This document shows positions 46,364 to 59,041 of a stretch of DNA of 64,000 nucleotides, one piece after another (position 1 is the stretch's first letter; each line of letters begins with the position of its first letter). Both the position numbers and the translations under genes were made by a program. Origin of the DNA: Kingdonia uniflora (taxonomy: Eukaryota; Streptophyta; Magnoliopsida; Ranunculales; Circaeasteraceae); assembly GCA_014058105.1 (NCBI GenBank), contig JACGCM010000560.1:4712001-4776000 (forward strand), written 5' to 3'. The notes under the pieces are model-generated. The model was not told the DNA's origin, searched no databases, and saw nothing but the letters and a program-made list of their open reading frames with translations.

Positions 46364-48718
46364 ATGGTTCAAACACATCAATCTTCGGGAGCTCAGCCTG
46401 AAAGTTCAAGGGGGGTTGATCGGGTTGACAAACTTCAGGCGAGCTTAACTCCCGAAGCTGAGTAGCAGAGTTAGCTCGTGCGTCTGCTATTGGCAGATCG
46501 AGAGCTCCGCGAGAAGGAGTCAGAATGAGAGCATCAAGCTCCAGTTCTGGAGACAATGAAACAAGAAGCTCAGATGTTAGCTTTTCAAACAGCTATGAAA
46601 GCATTATAGAGTAGCCAACCACCACCAGCCCAGAGAGAATACGAGACAGTACCAACGACCTCAAGTGTTTCCATTCACGAGAGATTAGGGCCACATGAGG
46701 TACGCAGTACAGGCATTTCCAAGATTCATTGTGAGGATCCACAAGCACCGATAGTCTCAGTTCATTTGGGATAGGAGGCGCAGACAGATATCAGTAGAGA
46801 TCACAGGCCTTCCAAGCAACCCGAGGAAGTCCTGCGACCTCCTAACCGAGCTCTGCTTCCTGAACATATGAGCGAGGAAACAGGTAACCATGTTCCCAGA
46901 CTCATACGTCAAGCGGTTCCAACAGTTCCAACGGTTCTAACAGTTCTAGCGATTCTAACAGTTACATCAGTTCCAGCAGTTCTAGTAGCTTGGATCCCTC
47001 AGCATTATATTTCTCAGGAGCTCATGGACCAGCGAATCAAGGAAATCATCGAAGCAACGGCTTTAGACGCGAGGGATGACTCACATAAATTATTAGGTAG
47101 TCCAATTGCTAAAGAATTATTTGATATGAATGTCCTAACAGGTTTTCATACACCCAAGATCATCAAATACAAAGGAACCGATCCTGGCCAGCACGTTCAA
47201 CAATTCCACGATTCATTGGGTTTGTATTTTAATCTCAATCATATCCTTTGTCGGCTCTTCGCTAACAATCTCCAGGACAATCCTCTCCGTTGGTTCCACT
47301 CTTTACCAGAAGGTTCGATTCATACTTTTGAGCAGTTACAGAAAATATTTATCAAGGCTTATGCCCACAATAAAGACAAAGAAGAGAACCTATATTCTCT
47401 TATAAGTCTCAAACAAGCACAATGGGAAAAGCTCAAGGAGTTCTCCAAGAAGTTTCTCGAACTGGCTCGTAAAGTCGACAATCTAGATCAGAAGACAGCC
47501 GTGTCCGCATTCACAAATACTCTGCAGTTTAATTGCAAAGCTAATGAGTATCTCTTCCTGAAGAATCCCAAGACTCTCAAAAATATGATCGAGAAAGTTA
47601 ACAATTACATCGATCTGGAGCGGATGATGCCCGAATCGAATAAACCCGTAAACACAGTCCATAACACCAAGGTTCCTTCTACAGATTCCAGCAATAACCG
47701 CAGTTCGAGCGATCAAGGCGATCCTAAACGAGCAAAGACAGAACCAGGAAGAGACAACAATCAGATGTCGCAAAAACCATCCAGAATAATCATACCAATG
47801 TTGAATGCCAAACTTTCCGTGATCTATCCTATTCTTCAGAAAGATAAATGTTTACATCCAACTCTATCTCTCGATCCAATAGCAGGTCGACCTTATTACG
47901 AATATCACAGGGTTAAGTACCATAGCACCGACAATTGCTATGGTTTGAAGAAACTCCTTGATATCATTTTTAAGGAAGGGAGGATGCTCGAATACATCAT
48001 CGATCTTCCCAGCTATAAAAATGGGAGCTATCTAAAACAAGGTGACGTGACTCAAGTAACAGAACAAGCAGAGGAGAAGTATCTATATCATCTCTACTGC
48101 TGCAATATGATCGAGATCAATCAGGTTTCAAATTCTAACATAATCAAGCAGAGGAAGTTGGGTGAGTGTTGTGACCTTGCTGTCCAGGACAGGGAAGCCA
48201 AGCTCCTCCCAGAGTCAAGCAGCCATCGAAAGGGAATCTCCTTCGAAAATTGCGATACAGGACATGTAAAGTATCCTCATCATGACGCACTAGTTATTAT
48301 GCTCAAAATGAGGAACTTCGTAATGCACACCATGATGGTGGACACAGGAAGTGGGATTGAGATCCTTTTCCAGAGCACGATTGACCAGATGGGACTCTCA
48401 GATCAGGTCGTTCAAAGCGAGACAGACATCAGTGGGTTTATTGGGTCTAAAGAAGTACGAGTTGGGAAGATTACTCTCCCGATCACAACAGGGTCTACCA
48501 CTATCGACATTATTTTTTACGTCCTCAATGCCAAATCAAGGTATTTGGGGATACTAGGACGCTGTTGGCTGTACAATATGAAGGCCATCCCGTCCACGTT
48601 CTACCAAGCACTCCATTTCAAACATAATAGCGGTATTTATGAAATCAAAGGAAGTCAGAAACTCTCTCGAGCTTGCAAGAATACAGTCTTGCCAGTTCTC
48701 GACCAGATTGTTGCATAG
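46364..48718 (+). pseudogene. Tat A gag and protease
   Basis: One frame from ATG 46364. The first 168 codons hold five stops; from 46868 a 616-codon stretch is open. The gag helical domain spans residues about 80-190 of that stretch (KYKGTDPGQHVQQFHDSL, NPLRWFHSLPEGSIHTFEQL, FSKKFLELARKVDNL). A degenerate knuckle-like region is near residue 345 (YYEYHRVKYHSTDNCYGLKKL). The protease has MMVDTGSGIEILF with the catalytic Asp at 48341-48343 (residue 492), and IDIIFYVLNAKSRYLGILGR. Gag forms the particle and protease matures it. The stops read TAG or TGA where Gln or Arg would fit. Confidence 0.9.
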
Positions 48719-50340
48719 CAATCACAGAAGGCTGATCACCTCGATGATCAGTCTTCTCCAGCCGAGCCCGTGGAATACGTCCAGATCAATGGAGTTAACC
48801 GAGGTACATATATTGGTACAAAATTAATTCAAACAGAGAAAGAAGCTCTTATTTTTTTCCTCCAATACAACAAAGACGTTTTCGCATGGAACTTCCAAGA
48901 AATGTCAGGCGTAGTCCCCTCAAAGTCTTGCCACATTTTAAATATCTATGAAGGTGCCACAGCAGTAAAGCAGAAGCAACGAAGGTTATCTTCAAGACTT
49001 AGAGACGAGGTAAACAAGGTGATCGACAAACTTATCGAGGTCGGTTTCATTCGAGAAGCCAAGTACCCAGATTCGATTTCTAATATTGTTGTTATTCCAA
49101 AGAAGAATGGGAAGGTTCAGGTCTGCGTGGATTTTACAGATCTTAACAAACACACGCTAAAAGACAGCTTCCCTCTTCCGATCATTCATCAGATCCACGA
49201 CTCTACAGCAGGTCATGAACTCTTGTCCATGATGGACGCCACTTCGGGGTACAATTAGATTCCACTCTTGGAAGCAGGTCAGGAAAAGACTACATTTATT
49301 ATAGAAAGAAGTCTCTACTGTTACAAGTTCATGCCATTCGGCCTTAAGAACGCTGGAGCCACTTACCAAAGGCTGGTCACAAGTATGTTCAAAGAACACA
49401 TGGGAGAAACAGTCGAAGTCTATATTGACGATATGCTTTGCAAGAGCCTAAAGAAAGATGATCACATCACTCATCTCTCTACAGTATTCAGTATATTACA
49501 ATCCTACAGAATGAAGCTTAATCCCAAAAAATGCCAGTTCGGTGTTCACTCGGGCAAGTTTTTGGGTCATCTTATCAGTAAGATAGGGATAGAAGCAGAT
49601 CCAGATCAAATTCGAGCTCTTCTGGACATGCCATCACCATCAACAAAGAAGGATGTACAAAAGCTCGCAGGAAAGATTGTAGCAATCAACAGATTCGTAT
49701 CCAAATCCTTGGACCGATGCAGATGGATATTTATGCTACACAGAGGTTCCACTCAACGAGACAAAAGTTCAAAGAACGAAGATATCAACTGGACACCAGA
49801 ATGCGAAACAGCTTTTCAGGAACTCAAAACTTACCTAGGGAGGGCTCCAATCTTGAGCACTCTGATAGGCACTAAGGAGCTGATTATCTACCTCGCAGTT
49901 ACAGATGCATCTCTCAGCTCGGTTCTCATTCGTCTCGAAGGAAAAATTGAGAAACCGATCTTCTTCATCAGCAAAACACTTACTCCAGCGGAAACGAGGT
50001 ACTCTAAAATTGAAAGATTATTTTTAACTCTCGTTTACACAGTACAAATGCTCAAACACTATTTTCAAGCACATCCCGTTAAGGTCATGACAAACTACCC
50101 ACTTCGGGAAGTATTGTCTAAGAAAGAGAAATCCAGACGAGTACAGCAGTGGTCCGTCAGTTTGGGGGGGCACGAAATCAAATTCGAGCAGCAAATTTCT
50201 GAAAAGGGTTAAGCATTTGTTGATTTCCTAGCAGACTTTCCAGTATTAGATCCTGACTGGGAAGAACATGATCCAGATCTCGCCGAAGATGCAGCTGATG
50301 AGTTTCCATCCTCCAAATCTTTTGATGATCTAGCAAGATA
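48719..50340 (+). pseudogene. Tat A reverse transcriptase and first RNase H
   Basis: This continues the gag-protease frame after a TAG. Blocks: EYVQINGVNRGTYIGT, FAWNFQEMSGV, KVQVCVDFTDLNKHTLKDSF, MMDATSGYN with a stop directly after, FMPFGLKNAGATYQRL, and the catalytic YIDD at 49421-49432. RNase H follows, with VTDASLSSVLIRL, ISKTLTPAETRYSKIERL and VMTNYPLREVL, in which the expected Asp of the TD-PL motif is Asn. The last block (FVDFLADFP) comes after a TAA at 50210. A decayed first RNase H is usual in Tat elements, which carry a second one. Confidence 0.9.
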
Positions 50341-50750
50341 TCTCAAAAAGGGTGGAGGCTCATCACCATGGTTCAGCAGGACCCGCAGGGTCAGGAATTG
50401 GGATCATTCTCATTACACCTTCCAACGATAGAATCGAGAAATCCATCCGCCTCGAATTCGAAGCCTCGAACAATGTTACAGAATATGAGGCACTCATTCA
50501 TGGTCTGGATATGGCTCTCGAACTCAGAATCACTGAAATCTTGGCCTACACAGACACTCTTCTAATCGTTCATTACTACTCATAACATTACAAGAAGAAC
50601 GACATCAGGGTCGATTGTGCAGCTCTAGTTGTAAAAAAGCCAAACAAATTTCACAAAGTTACGCTCGAATACCTCCATCGAGGAGAGAATCTCCACGCCA
50701 ACTCCTTAGCTTACTTAGCCAGAGTATTGGGTACAGAATAAAAACACCTT
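50341..50750 (+). pseudogene. Tat A second RNase H (archaeal type)
   Basis: After a frame change, 50352-50585 reads SAGPAGSGIGIILITPSNDR, LEFEASNNVTEYEALIHGLD, ELRITEILAYTDTLLIVHYY, and past a stop LEYLHRGENLHANSLAYLA. This is the acquired RNase H of Tat elements, more like archaeal and plant RNase HI than the first domain. The Glu (EYEAL) and second Asp (YTDT) are present; the first Asp region reads HHHGS, so it is probably mutated. It would remove RNA during cDNA synthesis in place of the weakened first domain. Confidence 0.82.
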
Positions 50751-52091
50751 CAAATCAAAGTTATTTCTAGCCCCAGTATTAATCGTACTACAATATATGC
50801 GACTAACACTGGGGGCAAATGAGATGGCGGAAGATGATTGGAGGAAACCATTCGTTATTTATCTCAGTCTGGATAACTCATACAACGGGCTACTACCAGA
50901 TGATCTACAGAAGCGCAGACGCATCATCGAGATTTCAGAGTGCTACACACTCCAACCAAACGGAAATCTCTACAAACGTTCAGTCACTGGACCATACCTC
51001 AAGTATCTCTCTTAGGAACTTTCGGACAAGATGCTTTGAGATCTACATGAAGGTACCTGCGGATCCCATACCGCAGGACGATCTCTTGCTAACAGAGCTA
51101 TTACCCAAGGAGTGTTCTGGCCAGGGATACAGAAGCAAGCTGAAGAATACTCATGGAAATGCGATGCATGTCAGCGTCATGGAATCAAATTAGGTCCCCT
51201 GCCCTCGAACTCCATGCCAGTAAGGTGTACTAGCCGTTCAAGCGATGGGCACTCGACCTAGTTGGTGAATTCCCCAATACTCCTGGTAATAGGGAATTTC
51301 CCCTTTTGGCCACGGATTACTTCACTAAATGGGTCGAAGCAGTTCCTCTATCCAGAACTCGAGAAGAAGAGGTCATTTCTTTTATTTGGCAGCATATCAT
51401 CACAAGATTCGGTTGTCCTTGTTTGATCCGTATTGATAATGGTCCACAGTTCGTTGGAGCCAAGGTCGTAATATTTCTCAACAAACACAACATAATCCAT
51501 TCTCCATCAAACCTGTACTACCCCCAAGGAAACGGACAGGCGGAGATTACAAACAAAATCATCGTGGATGGTCTCAAAAAGTACCTTATGTCACAGAAGA
51601 AGGGTAACTGGATACGTAAATTACCTCACGTTTTATGGGCTTATCGAACTACGCCCCAGAAGTCAACACAGTGTTCTCCTTTTCTACTTGCCTATGGAAC
51701 TCAAGCATTGATCCCAACAAAGTACCACCATCTTGTAAGAGACCACGAGTTCACAGACGAAGAAAATGAGTTTAAATTGGCGTACAACCTCAATTGGATC
51801 AATGAGACACGAGATCGAGCTATCGCAAATCTTGGCCGATATCATCAAACACTGGCAAATTTATACAACAAACGAGTTCGCACTCGGGAGTTCGCTATTA
51901 ACGACCGGGTCATTCGAGAAATCCCAGATAACAAAAAAGATCCACATACTGGAAACAAGCAGAAAACTGGGAAGGTCCTTTCATGGTCTTAGGTCGAACT
52001 GGTCTGGGTTTATAATATCTGATGACGGAAGCCGGTGAAAAAATTCCAAATCCGTGGAATACAAGAAGATTAAAGTTATATCGACGCTAAA
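50751..52091 (+). pseudogene. Tat A integrase
   Basis: A linker with EDDWRKPFVIYLSLDN and LYKRSVTGPYLKYLS (50797-51015), then a zinc-binding region with GVFWPGIQKQAEEY and CDACQRHG. The core has WALDLVGEF (Asp at 51255-51257), IDNGPQF (Asp at 51435-51437) and GNGQAEITN (Glu at 51543-51545): D,D35E spacing. It then continues through LPHVLWAYRTTPQKS to NWEGPF and PWNTRRLKLYRR near 52090. A frame change near 51195 and another near 51960, with several stops, inactivate it. All three catalytic residues remain. Confidence 0.88.
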
Positions 52092-52249
52092 CAACTCCTC
52101 CGCCACTCAGCAACGCCCAATCCACCTCGAGATTTCACCTCCAATGTATGTACAAACTTTTTTCAATCAATGAAGTCTCTTTTATATCACAAGAATCTCA
52201 GCTATACAATTCCACTTCATCTCCATCCATCTCCACCCAAGGGATAAAA

Positions 52250-53215
52250 TAGTTTATACTAGCTCGATACCTAAGGATATAACCAACATCCAACATTGGT
52301 AATGGCATAGATAATACTAGCCTAACTCCTAAGGATACTCATACATCCAAAGGCGGGGGCCATAACGAACCTCTTAGCCTGAAGATAACAAGCCTAAAGC
52401 ACGAGTGAGGAAAAAACTTGCCCGCTGCCGAAAAGCTCCAATATCCAACATTGGTAATAGCATAGATAATACTAGCCTAACTCCTGAGGATACTCATACA
52501 TCCGAAGGTGGGGGCCATAACGAACCTCTTAGCTTGAAGATAACAAGCCTAAAGTACGAGTGAGGAAAAAACTTGCTCGCTGCCGATAAGCTCCAACATC
52601 CAGCATTGGTAATGACATATATAATACTAGCCTAACTCCTGAGGATACTCATCCATCCAAAGGCAGGGGCCATAACGAACCTCTTAGCCTGAAGATAACA
52701 AGCCTAAAGCACGAGTGAGGAAAAAACTTGCTCGCTGCCGATAAGCTCCAACATCCAACATTGGTAATGGCATAGATAATACAAGCCTAACTCTTGAGGA
52801 TACTCATACATCTGAAGGTGGGGGCCATAATGAACCTCTTAGCCTGAAGATAACAAGCCTAAAGCACGAGTGAGGAAAAAACTTGCTCGCTGTCGATAAG
52901 CTCCAACATCCAACATTGGTAATAGCATAGATAATACTAGCCTAACTCCTGAGGATACTCATACATCCGAAGGCAGGGGCCATAACAAACCTCTTAGCCT
53001 GAAGATAGCAAGCCTAAAGCATGAGTGAGGAAAAAAATTTGCTCGCTGCCGATAAGCTCCAGCATCCAACATTGGTAATGGCATAGATAATACTAGCCTA
53101 ACTCCTGAGAATACTCTTACATCTGAAGGCGGGGGCCATAACGAACCTCTTAGCCTGAAGATAATAAGCCTAAAGCACGAGTGAGGATAAAACTTGCTCG
53201 ATGCCGCTAAGCCTC
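52250..53215. repeat. 155-bp tandem repeat, six copies, Tat A
   Basis: Marker word CAACATTGGT (one variant CAGCATTGGT) begins at 52291, 52446, 52601, 52756, 52911 and 53067, so the period is 155 bases (156 once). Each unit also has 'ataatactagcctaactcc', 'gggggccataacgaacctc' and 'gtgaggaaaaaacttgctcg'. Copies are about 95 percent alike by eye. Tandem arrays in this position are known from other Tat/Ogre elements and can seed satellite DNA. Confidence 0.97.
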
Positions 53216-53460
53216 CCTAAAGTCCAAGTGTTGAAGAACAGATTATAATTACTTAAACACCCACGGACTTCTTCTAATTTGATGGGTCAAACTAGAGAAT
53301 AACATCTACTGCAGGCAAAGAAAATGTTAGTTTCCAATATCAAACTTTCAAATTACAATGCTCCTCTCAAGGGACTACATCGAACACTGATCAATTCAGT
53401 CAGTCACTGAAGCATCAACATCTGCTAATTACAAAAGGTACTCGTTATCAGAATTTAAGT

Positions 53461-56400
53461 CTATTTCTTTCTAATTCTACTAGATTTTCTTAATGGGAGA
53501 GCAATCGACCTTCCTCCCATAGCAGGACTAGGTGAGACTGTACTTAAGCTTCCCCCTAATTCAGTCTTGGATGCCATGTATTCTGGAGCTCGTTCAGAAA
53601 CAATTTCTCTCCCACGAGCTATCTGTTCAGCCGTCGTGGTCCCAATACCACGATCCATAACCCCAATCAGATCTATGCTCGAGATATCGAGTTTACATAC
53701 ACAAGTCCTCCCAAAGAAGCAATCTTGCATCAAATCACTCTCGGCCTGCAGAAATTTTATTTCCTCGACAAAAAATGCAACCAATACGCTTAATTGCCGT
53801 TGATACAAAGCTTCACCGTCACATTTATCTTGCTCATGAACTACTAGATCCTTAAAGGATTGGTGAGTAATAGTGGCACGCTTGTTATCCCTCAAATGAC
53901 GAGCTTTCGATTAAGCCAATTCCACTATTAATTGATCAATACGTTCACTCATCTGCCTCGTAAGGTCTATCGACTTCTGCCGAGAATTAGTGAGGTCAAT
54001 ACACATATTTTCCACTAACTCTTCTTTATGACGAAGGAATTCCTTCATCTCTCGACTCCCCTCGCCAGAAGCAATTTCACCATCCCTTTTATCCAATTCC
54101 AATTTTAGATCCTTCTTATACTTCATTTCCCGAACACGTAATTCCCGCTCCAATTCGGTAATTCAAGCACAGAGTTGATTAATTCTTTTATTCATCTCCT
54201 TATCATGTTGTACCGCCCTCCTCACATTTCTACGAACGTGGGCCAAGTCGTCCACCAAATTTTTTTTCTTGGTTTGAACTTCTACTAAATCAGCCCTGTT
54301 CTTAGCCTCTCTCTCTCTTTTAAACGACATAAATAATCCATCAACCGATCTAACCTGGCGATCAAACTATCACGTATTTGTGCAGAGTTATGCAATTCTA
54401 AATCTTTGCCCATAATACTACTGCTCAATTTTTCAAAATCAGCCTCAGACATAGCCAAGTTAGTTCGCGCAGTATCCAGGTCGATCTCTCTCCTTAACAA
54501 CTGCTCGTTCAGAGCACGAATGTTACATTTCATATCAGATATCTCGCCATTCAATGCTCTAATACGGTATTCGGCTAACTCAACATCATGCCGAGAACCT
54601 AACGCCGCTCTTTCCTTCAACTCAGCAAGTTCGCTGATAAGTTGGTTCAAAGCCAAATCCTTGCTCAAAAGTATTGCAGTCCTATCCTCAACTTGGCTCT
54701 TAGCTTCTTCGAGATTTAGAGAAAGCTTCACATTATTATCCAATCGATCTTCATACTGAGAGATCAAAGCCTCATATTCTTTTGCATACTCAGCATTATA
54801 CAAAAGAGTCTGTTCTTCTCTCTCTCTAGCAACATCTAGCTCCTTCTGCATAATAATTAGCAGGGACTCACAACATCAGTACCTAATTGGAAAACAGATC
54901 GACAGAAGCATACTGACAAACTTGCAGAATAGACTCCTGCATGCTTAAAAGATCCAGTGCCCCCTTGGCCTACCGGCCAGGAAACAAGCTTTGATCGTAA
55001 GGCAGAGTGTATATACACAAACATCCCGAACTAGAACAAACTTATAAGGTACATATCCATTCTTCTATTAAATTTATGTCCATCTAGTTATTAATTTATC
55101 TGAATTATCTAACCTGCAAATCAGCAGAGGAGCCTTTCTCCACATCAAGCAGGTCCTCTAAGTCCACAACTCTGAGGCGCAAGTTTTCTATATCCTACAA
55201 TACGAGTTTTCATAAGAAAAATGTTATTGGCATCAAATAGCAGTATAATATTATAAAGCTCGAGTTCATGTTTTACAACCGATGTTACATTACACGATCA
55301 TCTTACTTGATCAATAATTTCCTGATTATCGGGAACAGTCTTTTCAGCAACATTCAGACCATCCTCCATTTCCTCATCCTCCTCTTCATCCACAATTTGC
55401 TTCTCCTCATAATTCCATTCGTTAAATGCCAAAATATCCGCCTTTGTATACCTCAGCTGGTAGAACTTCCCTGCAAGGTTATTCTAAGAAGTAGCAGACG
55501 TGGAAACCAATCGCTCCGCTTCAGGTACACTTTCGGCCCTGACTTCCTTCAACTTTAGAGCAGCAACTTCCCTTTCTTACCCCAGCTCCAACTAAAAAGA
55601 TTCCCTCCCCTGAGTCAAGTTCTCTTCAAACTAGTTTTTCTCTCCCTCGAGCTGGGAGATCCTCCTTTCCAGCTCAATAGACCTATCCTGGAGTCCAAGC
55701 TGAACCCCCCTCAAAGCACGAGTAAACTACAGCAAGAAATAAGTCAGCTCGAGACGACAAAACAATACAACAAAAACCAAATATTTACTAACCTTCTTAA
55801 ACTCATCATCAACAACAGTAACCCCCTTATCTCAAGCTTTAGCTCGACATTGTTCCTCCATGAGACCGGTTTCAACCTCAAAACGCAGCCTCAAGTTAGC
55901 CCCCTCAGCGATCTTATCGCTTTCCTCTAACACCACCAACGACTTTGCGGGAGGAGTTACCTTCCTCCTCATACTACTATCGTCCACACTGTCCGACGTA
56001 GCTGAACGAGAAGCAGACCCCTTTTTCGGAGCCTTCCTCTTTGCAAGATTCCGTACAACAGTGTTGGACACAGTGGCCATGTCTACTGGCCCATCTGGCA
56101 TTTCGTTAAGCCGTACAAGCTTCAAAGGAGTGTTAGGTTCAGAAGTTAACATATTCACTTCCATAGAGCCTGGAGTTTTCCCAGCCATTCTCCTCTTTGC
56201 TTGAGATCTCCTGACCATATCGTCCTTACTAGCTACCCTTTTAAACAAATTTATCCCTAACTTTTTGAGAACGGCCTCAAGCTCAGTGCCTTCCTTGGTA
56301 ACAAAATCTATAAAGGATTCTTTCATCGAAACCTTACAGCTAATTCTTGCATAAAAGATAGACCAAGTAAGATACACATCAACTATAAAAATATAGTTTA

Positions 56401-57121
56401 ACATACATATGATAGTTTGATTTTCAATGGAATATTTACCCTTTGTTATAGTTCTATTATTAAGTTCCAGGGGTTCCTCATCCGACCGCTGAAGACATTC
56501 ACCGGACACCCATAAAAGGTTGTCATTCCACACTCGCCTTGCTGAAGACAGGTCGAAGAAGCATGGTCTTGAAGAACTAGAAGAAAGATATGCACCATCA
56601 GTTGCTGTGACATACTTCACAGCGTAATACTCTAGAAAATCCTTGCTAGTAATCCTACTCACACTACCAGATACAGCCCATCTCTCATTAAGGGTTTCGC
56701 ATACAAGAATAACTTCCTAAAAATTATAATTTAGCTGCGTCGGGCAAGCCCCAATTATATTCATAACACTCTTAGCCAAATTGTACAAAGGCAACGTCAA
56801 CCCATAATCGAACTGGGCTAAATAACAACAAAAACCATCAGTTCGACTCTCCTTCACCACGCCTTGAACGTACTCCAAGGACACTTCATCCCCTAAACGC
56901 CTGCACTTCTTTTCTTTAGCCAAGTCAGGCAGCAAATACAGGTAATTCCCTCCTTGTCTAATACTGCAAGTCCTAAAGAAATTACCCCTATATCCAAAGG
57001 TGTGCCCCCAGATCCCATCTACACTACTTTTGGCCTTACAGAACTCCCTAAATCGACTACAACTCATAAGGTTCTCAACTCGAGCACCCTTCAAAAGAGG
57101 CCATTCTACCAACTCTGCCAT
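53461..57121 (-). pseudogene. Antisense gene of Tat A: Transposase_28-like head, coiled-coil tail
   Basis: Minus-strand gene in several exons. The head (57121-56717) has LVEWPLLKGARVENL, FREFCKAKSSVDGIWGHTF, YLYLLPDLAKEKKC and FDYGLTLPLYNLAKSVMNIIG, as in the 'putative gypsy type transposon' family. 56662-55832 continues with FLEYYAVKYVTATDG and RVWNDNLLWVSGE, then a Lys/Ser-rich, possibly nuclear stretch (KRKAPKKGSASRS). Coiled-coil follows at 55726-54285, with EYEALISQYEDRLDNNVKL, ILLSKDLALNQLISELAEL and LRRREIDLDTARTNL-like heptads. The end (53895-53461) is RKSSRIRKK. An intron (55727-55792) and an intron-like gap near 54860-55130 split it. Only a few stops interrupt it. Role unknown. Confidence 0.75.
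55727..55792 (-). other. Intron in the Tat A antisense gene
   Basis: On the minus strand GTTAGTAAAT begins the intron after codons for DDEFKK, and CTTGCTGTAG ends it. 66 bases. It matches the introns at 5618-5695 (Tat C) and 61150-61233 (Tat B) in place within the protein. Confidence 0.65.
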
Positions 57122-59041
57122 AATATTCTACTCGTCCCCTACTTCGATGACGGAAGATAAATGCCCTACTAGGTCTACATCATCAGCCTTTACACAACCG
57201 GAGATCGAAACCATACTTATCTACAGTAAAGGATCTACTATACAAGAAGTTGTTCCAACACAACCTACAGATAGGTCAATGTATATATATATCAATTATT
57301 AACTCGCACTACTAGATCACTTCTAAAATCACAATTATCACATAACGCTTTTCCTCGCCCCGCAGTCATTATTCCCCTTATTATTTTTATTTCGTGTTTG
57401 GGGAGGGATTACATCCTTATCCCAACACAATAAATATTTTTATACAAAAAACTCTTATAAACACAAAGAAAGACTTACCTTCAACACCCGAGTGAGAATC
57501 TACAGCGTTGGTCAGCACCAGTTTGCTCAATTTCTACAACTTCTTCAAAACTTCTCGATCTCAGCCCCCTCTCGCTGTTCGCAATAGAGAGTCCTAGACA
57601 CTATTTTCCTCTTATCCTTTCCTCCTTCGGCGGTAATGGAATCGTCAGTTGAGATCTTAATCTCCCTAGCCCTTCTTTTCTGCTTCTAGTTTTTTTATAT
57701 TTGGAGAAGGATGAGAGGGAGTACTTTAGCGTATCTCTCAGCCTCTTGGTTCTACTCTTTTCACAATGACCCAAACTCATGATTATGAATATCTATTTTT
57801 AAATTCAACGTACATTTGTTTGCCCTACTTATACACCTTGACTTTAACGTCAATATTAATCAGCAAGACAAATTCAAAAAAATTAGTTTCAACAGCAGTC
57901 CTAGTCATAACCTACTTTCGTGAACAGAGTTTTCTTCAAGTAAATTCGGGCAGTTACATTTCAAAAATTCAAAAATACAATAGTAAATCACTTCAATCTC
58001 CAAGATACTTGCATTTGAAGCAACCGGTGTGCCCTTCGATACCACAAGCTTTCAGTAACCCTGAGGCGATATCCTTATCCTCATTGATGATCTCCTCCCT
58101 TGCCATCATCATAACGAACTCTTTGTGATCTTCAACAGGCCGCCAACAGATACGCATGGACTCAGACCAGTACACACGGTTTATTTCCTCACCCCTTTTT
58201 ACATCATTCATACCCTCGTAGTTCGCTCGGGTCTCGAGAAAAACTATATCATAACCATGCTGCCCAAAAATAGCTTCTCTTATATCATCAATCTTGAATG
58301 CTAAGCGCAAATCGTTCAACGCACGCGCTTCAACAGCCCTCTAAGAGCGAGTCTTCACCATTTTTATGAATAACCTTCAAAAAGAAGAAGTTACACTTTT
58401 ATACTGTTCAGTTAACAGGATTAATTTTTCAATTGACTATACGCAACATATTTCAGTTTCAAAAACTCACTCTTCCCGGGTTCGAACTACTTACTATTAT
58501 CTTTTCGTGCTTAATCGAGCTTTCTAAAGTTTACATTTCGAGATTTATCTTTACATCTGTTAAGCTCGAGTCGTTTACGAGGTTGGATAAGGTATGTTAT
58601 CCCACCAACTATTTTATCCCATAATATTACAGATCGATGACGTTTCGACTATTTTTACTTTTCGCTAGTAAGACACAAACAATATATTCTTTTATTACGC
58701 TCGATTTTCCTCTAACAAGTTTGTTACAGAACTACTCCTACAACATTGCTTTATAATTACATAATCAAGCTTTTAGAAGCTCGATATTACAGATACTTTT
58801 TCAAGCCCGAGGACAGGTCTCTATTTCTTTTCACGTTGCCAGGATAATGCTGATCTTCCAGAGAAACCTCAGCCACAGCTCAAAAAATGCAAGACTGCAA
58901 CAGGTTAAACACCTTTTTCCCTTTCATTTCCTTGCAGAAAGAATTAAAAGAAAAGACGATTGTACCGAAAGAAGCTATCCATCTTCCATACGCCACCTCC
59001 ACTACCGCCGTCTCTTCCTCATTTTCCCCACTAACCTAAAG
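57122..59041. other. Tat A region upstream of the antisense gene
   Basis: Mostly non-coding. A minus-strand frame at 57993-58319 (FKIDDIREAIFGQHGYDIVFLET, HKEFVMMMAREEII, CGIEGHTGCFKCKYLGD) could be an exon and has a CFKC pair. A TATA-like 'aaatataaaaaa' (minus, near 57700) precedes the head of the antisense gene and may be its promoter. Confidence 0.35.

Noticed and set aside
47483..47773. Minus-strand ORF of 96 codons in Tat A gag
   Set aside because: It is a shadow of the gag frame with no motif of its own.
52250..53215. Centromeric satellite array
   Set aside because: Unit length (155 bp) is satellite-like, but only six copies exist and they lie inside a Tat element between pol and the antisense gene.
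57993..58319. CFKC-containing frame as an independent zinc-finger gene
   Set aside because: Only a single Cys pair, and its place suggests an exon or spacer of the Tat A antisense region.
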